This document shows positions 1 through 5,950 of a DNA stretch of 5,950 nt, piece after piece. The stretch covers positions 1 through 5,950 of the forward strand of contig NZ_JAYWCU010000306.1 of NCBI RefSeq assembly GCF_043780375.1, given 5' to 3'. Under the pieces are notes generated by a model that did no database searches, was not told the DNA's origin, and saw only the letters and a program-made list of their open reading frames with translations. The stretch is from Emticicia sp043780375. GTDB taxonomy: Bacteria > Bacteroidota > Bacteroidia > Cytophagales > Spirosomataceae. Numbering within the stretch: the stretch's first letter is position 1; each line of letters starts with the position of its first letter. The position numbers were made by a program, and so were the translations under genes.

Positions 1-26
1 TTTACCCCACTCTGTCTTTTTTTGCT

Positions 27-55
27 AAAAATTAAAATAATACAATTTGAGTCAA
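27..55 (-). promoter_or_regulatory. possible leftward Bacteroidota-type promoter
   Basis: On the minus strand a TTG (55-53, within TTGACT) is followed after 18 nt by TAATTTTT (34-27). This fits the Bacteroidota pattern of a -33 TTG and a -7 TAnnTTTG except for the last base. Transcription would start near position 20 and run off the left edge, so the target gene is not in the window. The spacer 1-115 is very AT-rich, so a chance match is possible. No convincing hairpin terminator for the upstream PIG-L gene was found in the same spacer. Confidence 0.3.
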
Positions 56-115
56 GTTATCTTAAAATAATTATACTTTAAACCCGTAATTCGCATAAAT
101 TAATCAATGATATTA

Positions 116-994
116 CTATTTGGTCGGAAAACCACTATTTCGCAAGTTTTCAAAAAAAGTTTTGGTAGATTCTATATTTATATTTCCATTCAAATCAAAA
201 TACCAAAAAGTTTCGAGTTCGCCTTTGTGCATTGAGGCATCCATATCGCCACTTTGGGTTTTATGACATGATTTTACCCAATCGGCTACAATCATATAAC
301 TGTGGTGCTTGTTTTCTCCAAAACCAAACGAGCGGTCGAAATAAAAAACTGGTGCTGTTGTTGAAATTTTTGTTTCAGGATAATTTTCTAATTGAGAAAA
401 CGAATATGTATAATTTTTATTCAACGACCGACCGCCCAAAATAACAGGTTTTTTGTTGCCTTTCATTCGTTGCACAGCTCGTAATGCCATAATCGAAGCT
501 GTTTTATGATGTGCATGTTGTTCGATACTCGGAATCAAACAAAAAACAAAATCATACTGCCCATCTTGCAATATTTTATCTAATTTTCTTTCACAAAAAC
601 TCAAATCCCATCTTTCTCCTGCCAAAAAAGGTTTTGGGTCAAGTTGATAAAAATCGTCTATTTGGTCGAAGAAATGAAAGTTTTTGATACCCATCACTTC
701 TCCCGAACAAAACAATTCTTTCTTACGTAGCAATGGCAAATACGTTCTTCCCGTTGCCGAATCTGTCAAATTTATGCCATAAAACGATGATGCCACTAAG
801 CCATTATACCCTCCTGAGCCATCGGTAATCAAAGCCAAATCGGCAGTACCTTTTAGCTCATGGGTAATTTTAAAAATCGTTACTGGAAACATCGTTTCAT
901 CGTCTGGATGAGCGGTAACGATTAGCACTTTTGGCCCCTGTGAAAAAGTTTGGATAGCTACAAAAATGAATAGTATTGAGAATATCTTTTTCAT
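116..994 (-). CDS. secreted PIG-L (LmbE-like) family deacetylase
   Basis: A 292-residue protein of the PIG-L/LmbE fold, a family of zinc-dependent N-deacetylases that act on N-acetylglucosamine-type conjugates (GPI, mycothiol and bacillithiol precursors) and, in secreted members, on less well known substrates. Residues 1-19 form a signal peptide (MKK, hydrophobic core, then QTFSQ), with signal peptidase I cleavage likely near residue 18, so the enzyme is periplasmic or secreted. The first metal motif AHPDDE is at residues 28-33 (expected ligands H29 and D32, general base D31). The second motif, normally HPDH, reads HAHH at 160-163, with H163 the expected third ligand and the usual Asp replaced by His162. 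An ITDGSGG segment at 56-62 matches the family's loop after the second strand. The ATG at 992-994 gives the signal peptide directly; the stop is TAG. The gene starts 11 nt after the stop of the haem/HEAT protein gene and is probably co-transcribed with it. No strong ribosome binding site is visible. The substrate cannot be told from sequence. Confidence 0.9.
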   Translation of the reverse strand: MKKIFSILFIFVAIQTFSQGPKVLIVTAHPDDETMFPVTIFKITHELKGTADLALITDGSGGYNGLVASSFYGINLTDSATGRTYLPLLRKKELFCSGEVMGIKNFHFFDQIDDFYQLDPKPFLAGERWDLSFCERKLDKILQDGQYDFVFCLIPSIEQHAHHKTASIMALRAVQRMKGNKKPVILGGRSLNKNYTYSFSQLENYPETKISTTAPVFYFDRSFGFGENKHHSYMIVADWVKSCHKTQSGDMDASMHKGELETFWYFDLNGNINIESTKTFFENLRNSGFPTK

Positions 995-1005
995 GATTTG
1001 TTCTT

Positions 1006-4000
1006 TTACTTCAAATTAGCCAAAAACTCTACCATGTCACGAATCTCTCTTTTCGTCAGCAAACTACCCATTGGCGGCATGCTCGAAGGCATATTTTCTC
1101 TTTTAGCAATTCTTGCAACTGGAATCACCAAAGGCTCGGCATCAGAAGTGGTAATGACCAATTCATGCTCATTTTCTTTGGCCAAAATGCCTATTACTTC
1201 TTGCCCATCTTTTAGTTTCAACGAAACCGTTCCAAAACCTGGCGAAAGCCTTGCACTTGGTTCAATGAGGGCTTGCAAGATTTGCTCACGACTCAAAGTG
1301 CTACCAATTTTTGCCAAATTTGGTCCAACTGCACCGCCTTCTCCACCCAGCGAATGACAACGCACGCATTGAGCAGTTGAGTTATAATTGAAAGTATTCC
1401 GTCCGTTCATTCGATTTCCACCAAAAAGAGCTTCTAAATATTCATCCATTGGCGAAGCACCTGGTTTGATAGAAGCAATTTTGGCTTTTAAAGTTTCTGA
1501 GCCAGAGGCTTCAATAGCTTCTTTTAATTCCAAAGAAAGACTGGGTGATAATTGTTTTTCTTTCAATTGGTCAATCAATCCGTCTAAAATACTTTGGGTT
1601 TTGTCAATATCCAATTTACCCAAAACCATTAGCAATTGTTGTTCTTCTTTGATACTTCCTTTCGCAAAAATGGTTTTCACAATCGCAGGAAGGCTTTCTT
1701 TGGAAATGTTACTATTATTCAATAAACCCAAGGCAACCGTTCTTACATTTTCGTCTTTATCGTCCATTCCTTTCTTGATAACCGACTCAATATCGGCATA
1801 TTTCAGTTGATTTAAAGCTGGTAAAATTGCCATTTTCACCTTAGAATTTTCGGTTTCGCTATAAATTTTAGCTAATTGATTATTGAAATCAGAAATTTTC
1901 AAATCTGACAATAATCCTGCCATTGCAACCAATGTTTCGGCATTAGTTTCCTTCAAAAAATCATTAATATAAGGTTGGATTTTAGATTTTACCAAAACAC
2001 CATCTCTTTCTAATTTACCACGATAACGCCCATCAACTCGATCCATCACCGAAGGATTTGCCCACGAACCCAAAGTTGCCAAAGCCTCAGCTTTTACTTC
2101 GTCTTTGATGTCGGTTCTTGTCGAAAAGGCAATCAACAAATCTAATTCTTTTTCAGAACCTACTCGCAAAGCAGCATTGATTGCTCTTCTTAATAAAGGT
2201 TCGGTAGTAAATCTTTTGTCTTTCAAAGTAGCCGCCAAAGCAGGCAAAGCTGCTGGAATTGACAAATCATCGTTGATGCCACGAGCAGCTTCAGTTACTA
2301 TGTATTCATCTTTGTCATTCAAGAAAATCGCAATGTTTTCATTTTTCAATCTTCTTAAAACCAAAACCGCCGCCGTACGTAAAGCTTTACTTGGGTTATT
2401 TGCCAATGCAATAATTGGCTCAACTTTCCCGATTCTCGACAAAGCCAAAACTCCTGCATGACGGATATACAAATCTTCGTCGTTGTTGGCTTCCAACATT
2501 TCAATCAATGGAGCAACGGCTCCTTGATAAGCAATGCGACCAATTGCCTCGGCCGCATAAAATTTCACTCTTGGGTTTTTACTTTTCAATAAAGGCACCA
2601 ATTCGCCACCAGTATTCTCTAATTTAATATCACCAATTATTTTGGCGGCTTGGGTAATGATTTCCTCATCTGTATCTTTCAATAAAGCTACGAAAAGACT
2701 CGCATAAACTTTATTTTGACGAGCCAACTGACCAGCTCCCCAAATACCATGCACTCGTGCTAATTGGTTTTCCTTTTGCAAAATAGCTTTGTTGAACATC
2801 GCAAAACCATTTTTACCTCTGCCAGCTAACTCAAATTGTGCTTTTTGACGAACACGCATATCAACATTTGAAAGCAAAGAATAAAGCATTTCGTCAGTTT
2901 GAGTAGCATAATTGAGCTGAATCAACCGTTTTGTTTCTTTTCTGAGTGCTTCGTAGTCGTTTTTATCTTTCGAAACATCTAATTTCCAAACTCTACCGTA
3001 GTTTTTTGTGTCCCAACCATTTATCCAATCGGCTGCATACAATGCTCCATCTGGACCAAATCTAATTCCTGTAGGCAAAATTCCACTTACTACATCTTTT
3101 TCTCCATCTAACTCAAAGGAGGCTCCTTTGGGTTTTAAGCCAAATGACCAAATATGCGAGCGTGTTGGACTTCCAACAAATTCAACCAAAAAGAATTTCT
3201 TTTTCCATTCCGAACCCAAAGCAGTGCCAGGGTTGTAAAGCATACCAGTTGGACCATTATGAAAATTCATAATCGGCGGAATAATATACGCCGCTTGTCC
3301 TTCCCAACGAGGTTTGAAAAGTTTTTCTCCCATCCAAACATTATATTTATTGTTTTTTGGGTCGGTATATTTTCCGTATTGCCAGTTTGAACGCCAACCT
3401 GCATCAGAGCCTTCAACTACATGAACCAAACGCTCGCTTTCGCCAGGGTAATCGCCATCATTATCAGAAGAAATCAAATTTCCATAATCGTCAAAAACAA
3501 ACTCGTGCGTATTTCGTAAACCCGAAGCAAAAATCTCAAAATCACTGCCATCAGGATTTGAGCGAGCAATGATTCCTGAATTTGGATGCTCAAACTTTTT
3601 GCCATCGGCAGTTGTAATATTTGCTCCAATATCGCCGATATTCCAGTAGATTCGTCCATCTGGACCTTCCACCAAGCCCGACATTCCATGCCCACCAAAA
3701 CCAATATGCACACCATAACCGTGAGAAATTGAAGTTTTCTTGTCATAAACGCCATCATTATTTGAGTCAGTCAAACGCCAAACGTCAGGAGCAATGGCAA
3801 CAAACATATCTTTGGCTCTTACCAAGATTCCACCTGCTACGTCCGTAATTTCTTCCATGAAATCATTAACTACTCGCATTGATTTGTCGGCAATACCGTC
3901 GTTATCGGTATCTTCCAAACGCCAAACTTCATCTTTTTCTATGGCCAAATCGTGCCAATCGTGGCTACCGTCTTCGTTTAGATCTTTAAGCCACTCGTTT

Positions 4001-4407
4001 TCTTTGCTTTTTTCGGGAGCAAATGTTTTACGCAAAAAAGCACGTCTATCTTCCACTGTTTGCAAGCCAATAGATTCGGTCATCCAATCACGGTGCCCAC
4101 GAATATCGAATTCTGAATTTTTCTGGCGATTGGTACGAATCAAGTAAATGCGTCCTTGGTCATCGACCGACATTGCCACTGGGTCAGGAGCAAGCGAATC
4201 TGATGCCCAAAGGGTCATTTGAAGTCCTTCAATTACTTTTGCTGGCGTTTTTTCACGAATTTCTTTGGCTTTTGCTAAGCCTTTTACAGGATCTTCATTG
4301 ATGATTATTGTATCATTTTTAGGACTTCGTTTCATGCAGGAAATAACAAAAATCACTGACACCATTAAGAGTGGAAAAGTAATTTTTGTAGATTTTTTGA
4401 AGGTCAT
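1006..4407 (-). CDS. PVC-type haem-binding lipoprotein: propeller dehydrogenase domain, HEAT repeats, CxxCH cytochrome domain
   Basis: A 1133-residue envelope protein. Residues 1-24 are a lipoprotein signal with lipobox VISC and Cys24 as the lipidated residue. Residues about 58-478 resemble the membrane-bound dehydrogenase domain (TIGR02604-like, six-bladed sugar-dehydrogenase-type propeller). Typical blade segments are DPVAMSVDDQGRIYLI (75-90), GLVEGPDGRIYWNIGD (244-259), GLRNTHEFVFDDYGNL (296-311) and FGPDGALYAADWING (450-464). Acidic, calcium-loop-like clusters lie at 142-153, 166-174, 214-222 and 315-319. Residues about 500-900 are a helical solenoid with about ten HEAT-like repeats, for example at 610-627, 643-660 and 884-897. 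The C-terminus is a monohaem c-type domain: CVRCH at 1014-1018 (haem Cys codons near 1366-1368), GPNL at 1028-1031, and a candidate axial Met in SMPP, M1110. The family role is inferred to be oxidation of a sugar or alcohol-like substrate with electron transfer through the haem; cofactor and substrate are unknown. The start ATG (4405-4407) fits the signal peptide; the stop is TAA. It is the first gene of a leftward operon with the PIG-L gene. Confidence 0.92.
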   Translation of the reverse strand: MTFKKSTKITFPLLMVSVIFVISCMKRSPKNDTIIINEDPVKGLAKAKEIREKTPAKVIEGLQMTLWASDSLAPDPVAMSVDDQGRIYLIRTNRQKNSEFDIRGHRDWMTESIGLQTVEDRRAFLRKTFAPEKSKENEWLKDLNEDGSHDWHDLAIEKDEVWRLEDTDNDGIADKSMRVVNDFMEEITDVAGGILVRAKDMFVAIAPDVWRLTDSNNDGVYDKKTSISHGYGVHIGFGGHGMSGLVEGPDGRIYWNIGDIGANITTADGKKFEHPNSGIIARSNPDGSDFEIFASGLRNTHEFVFDDYGNLISSDNDGDYPGESERLVHVVEGSDAGWRSNWQYGKYTDPKNNKYNVWMGEKLFKPRWEGQAAYIIPPIMNFHNGPTGMLYNPGTALGSEWKKKFFLVEFVGSPTRSHIWSFGLKPKGASFELDGEKDVVSGILPTGIRFGPDGALYAADWINGWDTKNYGRVWKLDVSKDKNDYEALRKETKRLIQLNYATQTDEMLYSLLSNVDMRVRQKAQFELAGRGKNGFAMFNKAILQKENQLARVHGIWGAGQLARQNKVYASLFVALLKDTDEEIITQAAKIIGDIKLENTGGELVPLLKSKNPRVKFYAAEAIGRIAYQGAVAPLIEMLEANNDEDLYIRHAGVLALSRIGKVEPIIALANNPSKALRTAAVLVLRRLKNENIAIFLNDKDEYIVTEAARGINDDLSIPAALPALAATLKDKRFTTEPLLRRAINAALRVGSEKELDLLIAFSTRTDIKDEVKAEALATLGSWANPSVMDRVDGRYRGKLERDGVLVKSKIQPYINDFLKETNAETLVAMAGLLSDLKISDFNNQLAKIYSETENSKVKMAILPALNQLKYADIESVIKKGMDDKDENVRTVALGLLNNSNISKESLPAIVKTIFAKGSIKEEQQLLMVLGKLDIDKTQSILDGLIDQLKEKQLSPSLSLELKEAIEASGSETLKAKIASIKPGASPMDEYLEALFGGNRMNGRNTFNYNSTAQCVRCHSLGGEGGAVGPNLAKIGSTLSREQILQALIEPSARLSPGFGTVSLKLKDGQEVIGILAKENEHELVITTSDAEPLVIPVARIAKRENMPSSMPPMGSLLTKREIRDMVEFLANLK

Positions 4408-4696
4408 GGTTTTGAATAATTTAATAGGTTGAATAGAATAGGAAAATTAATGATTTTGTGTGGATTTTGGATTTATAGTAGATGTTTTTTTCTTATTACT
4501 CGACAAAAGATAGATTTTAGACGATACAGGAATGATTTCTTGACATTACTACTCCAAACTATTCTAAACACTAAACCCGTATATAGAGAATATGGGAACA
4601 ATATAACAATTTTCAAGAATTGTGTAACACTTCTATCAAAAAAGGCTCTGACCTTTACATCATCAAAATTCATATAAAAACTTACGCTAACATTTT

Positions 4697-4704
4697 TATC
4701 TTAG
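4697..4704 (+). promoter_or_regulatory. weak -7-like element upstream of the hydrolase
   Basis: TATCTTAG differs at one base from the Bacteroidota -7 consensus TAnnTTTG and sits at a reasonable place before the hydrolase gene. It would give a transcript starting near 4711 and a leader of about 125 nt to the preferred start. No TTG is found 17-23 nt upstream, so support is weak. Confidence 0.2.
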
Positions 4705-4728
4705 CAACAATTTTTAGCAAGCAACAAT
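4703..4728. repeat. short direct repeat AGCAACAAT x2
   Basis: AGCAACAAT occurs at 4703-4711 and again at 4720-4728, 17 bp apart start to start, with a further TTAGCAA at 4701-4707 and 4714-4720. It overlaps the putative -7 element of the hydrolase gene. It could be a tandem regulator site or a small slippage duplication; nothing in the sequence decides between these. Confidence 0.45.
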
Positions 4729-4836
4729 AAATATAACTCATTGATAATGAAAAAGTTACAAGTAAATATCCAAACATTCACCCAACATGGTTTGCAAATA
4801 CCCAATAGAGAATCACAACTAAATTTAAAACCAATT

Positions 4837-5763
4837 ATGAAAAAAATATGCATTTGTTTGATAGCTCTAAGCACTTTCGGGTGTAAAGAATTAACCGATA
4901 TAGTACCACCATCTGGTACGGTTGACACGCCTAACACTCCGCCAGTTACGCCTGTTCCAAAGCCTGATACCACTGCGGTTGTAGTATCGGACTATAGGTC
5001 GGAACTAAATGTTGCTTATGGCTCTGACCAACTACAAAAACTTGATGTTTATTTACCGAATCTTTCATCGGGTAAGCAAGCATCGGTTTCTATTATTATG
5101 ATTCATGGCGGTGGTTGGAAAGAAGGTGATAAAAGTTTTATTACATCATTGGCAGAAAAGCTGAAGGCACAAAAAAAGAATATTGCCATTTTTAATATCA
5201 ATCACCGACTTACCTTTATGCAAGGGGTAAAACTGAACGAACAATTGGCTGATATTGGTTCGGTCATTAATTTTATTAACTCAAATAAATCAAAATATAA
5301 TCTTTCGGGAGATATTGTATTATTTGGTCATAGTGCAGGCGGGCATCTCGCTTTAACCTATGCCTACAAAAATACATCTAATCCAAATATCAAAGCTGTC
5401 GTTGGTTTAGCGGCTCCAACTGACCTTACACAAGCTGATATACAAAAAAGTATTGTCGATAAAAATGGACAGAATTTAACAGAATTATTGGTGGGTGTTC
5501 CTTATAGCCAAAATCCAGATGCTTATGTTCAGTCAAGCCCATTTCATATAGTACCTAAAAACGCCCAGCCGACTTTGCTTTTATACGGCGATGCCGACCA
5601 AATTGTTAATTTTAGTCAAGGCGAAAAGTTATTTGAGAAGTTAAAAACGCTGAATGTCAAAACTGCCTTCAAAAAGTATTCGCAAGGCACACATGATCTA
5701 AACAACATGAATGATATTTTTGAGCAAACAACGGCTTTTATGAAAGGGAATGGGGTGGATTAG
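4837..5763 (+). CDS. probable lipoprotein alpha/beta hydrolase (esterase/lipase type)
   Basis: From the preferred ATG at 4837 this is a 308-residue protein. Residues 1-15 form a short signal ending in LSTFG, with Cys16 as the likely lipidated residue; the lipobox is poor at -3 and -2, so lipidation is probable rather than sure. A Pro/Thr-rich linker (about 24-46) then leads to an alpha/beta hydrolase domain. Key motifs are HGGGW at 90-94 (oxyanion hole, as in hormone-sensitive-lipase and BD-FAE-like esterases), GHSAGG at 164-169 with nucleophile Ser166, YGDADQIV at 250-257 with catalytic Asp254, and GTHD with His286. The triad is therefore complete. The family cleaves carboxylic esters, for instance acetyl or feruloyl groups on glycans; the substrate here is not evident. 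The same frame is open upstream to ATG 4747 and TTG 4741, which would add 30-32 non-hydrophobic residues before the signal, so 4837 is preferred. It is divergent from the haem/HEAT operon. The stop is TAG. Confidence 0.88.
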   Translation: MKKICICLIALSTFGCKELTDIVPPSGTVDTPNTPPVTPVPKPDTTAVVVSDYRSELNVAYGSDQLQKLDVYLPNLSSGKQASVSIIMIHGGGWKEGDKSFITSLAEKLKAQKKNIAIFNINHRLTFMQGVKLNEQLADIGSVINFINSNKSKYNLSGDIVLFGHSAGGHLALTYAYKNTSNPNIKAVVGLAAPTDLTQADIQKSIVDKNGQNLTELLVGVPYSQNPDAYVQSSPFHIVPKNAQPTLLLYGDADQIVNFSQGEKLFEKLKTLNVKTAFKKYSQGTHDLNNMNDIFEQTTAFMKGNGVD

Positions 5764-5859
5764 GAAATATGCTTTTGCAGATTTATTATACACTCAAATT
5801 TTTCAAAAAGATCTATCTCTATTTGGAACACCGTATTAGTGTAATTGATTGTTAAGCAC

Positions 5860-5950
5860 TTAATTAAAAGTAATCGTGTATTTGTGTTTTACTTGTGATA
5901 GAATCTCATCAACCGCATTTTTGATGGTATCAGCAGTTTTATAATGCTCA
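5860..5950 (-). CDS. 3' end of an unidentified leftward gene (partial)
   Basis: On the minus strand one frame is open from the right edge for 29 codons to a TAA stop (5862-5860). The other two frames stop earlier. The visible C-terminus begins EHYKTADTIKNAVDEI and ends with HKYTITFN; it looks like a helix followed by a strand and has coding-like composition. I do not recognise the family, and the piece is too short to assign. It is convergent with the hydrolase gene. The 96-nt spacer 5764-5859 shows only a weak 4-bp inverted repeat (ACAC/GTGT at 5829-5843) and no clear terminator. Confidence 0.5.
   Translation of the reverse strand, partial: EHYKTADTIKNAVDEILSQVKHKYTITFN

Larger units (their letters stand above)
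4408..4836. other. divergent intergenic / control region
   Basis: This AT-rich stretch separates the leftward haem/HEAT gene from the rightward hydrolase gene and must hold the promoters for both. I see no convincing gene in it. Open frames of 82 codons (4429-4677, plus) and 66 codons (4473-4673, minus) have a TTG start or lack family features, overlap each other on opposite strands, and are best taken as chance. On the minus strand TATCTTTTG (4512-4504) resembles a -7 element for the leftward operon, but there is no TTG at the right distance. The part from 4747 to 4836 is open in the hydrolase frame and is either its leader RNA or an N-terminal extension (see the hydrolase entry). Confidence 0.6.

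Noticed and set aside
1..81. Open plus-strand frame of 26 codons from the left edge
   Set aside because: Short, AT-driven, and with no recognisable C-terminal features; not enough to call a gene end.
998..1357. Plus-strand open frame of 119 codons
   Set aside because: Lies antisense over the haem domain of the well supported minus-strand gene, and its translation shows no family features.
1388..4147. Several other plus-strand frames (for example 1388-1810, 2105-2461, 3794-4147) and a minus-strand frame at 3474-3758
   Set aside because: All overlap the 1133-residue gene in other frames; they are low-complexity Ser/Lys/Phe-rich shadows of its codons.
4429..4677. Possible small gene in the divergent spacer (82 codons plus, 66 codons minus)
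   Set aside because: Overlapping opposite-strand frames, a TTG start on the plus strand, no recognisable domain, and composition expected of AT-rich spacer.
4701..4973. Minus-strand frame of 90 codons
   Set aside because: Antisense to the start of the hydrolase; its Gly/Val-rich part is the reverse reading of the Pro/Thr linker.
5820..5870. Possible terminator between the convergent genes
   Set aside because: Only a 4-bp ACAC/GTGT stem and the short palindrome TTAATTAA are present; there is no stable hairpin with a T-tract.

Overview
The window looks like a stretch of chromosome from a Bacteroidota bacterium, probably of the Cytophagales type (inference). The DNA is AT-rich, start codons lack good Shine-Dalgarno sequences, and two proteins begin with short lipoprotein-like signals. 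One promoter-like site fits the Bacteroidota TTG / TAnnTTTG pattern. I see no mobile element, tRNA, rRNA, CRISPR array or phage gene.

Layout. Positions 1-115 are an AT-rich spacer with a possible leftward promoter for a gene beyond the left edge. Positions 116-4407 hold a two-gene leftward operon. Its first gene (1006-4407) encodes a large lipoprotein with a membrane-bound-dehydrogenase-like beta-propeller, a long HEAT-repeat solenoid and a C-terminal CxxCH haem domain. This is the architecture called 'PVC-type haem-binding' protein. After an 11-nt gap comes a secreted PIG-L/LmbE-family deacetylase (116-994). Positions 4408-4836 form the divergent control region. A rightward gene follows (4837-5763), encoding a probable lipoprotein alpha/beta hydrolase of the esterase type. 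The right edge carries the last 29 codons of an unidentified leftward gene (5860-5950), convergent with the hydrolase.

How they may work together (inference). All three complete proteins carry export signals. The propeller/cytochrome protein could oxidise a sugar or alcohol-like substrate and pass electrons through its haem. The PIG-L enzyme could remove N-acyl groups and the esterase could remove ester-linked groups, all at the cell envelope. That would suit breakdown of acylated glycans, but no glycoside hydrolase, SusC/D pair or transporter is in view, so the substrate stays open. The window is mostly ordinary accessory metabolism. I do not see a clearly new system. The most interesting points are the tight pairing of the haem/HEAT protein with a secreted PIG-L deacetylase and the altered second metal motif in that deacetylase.
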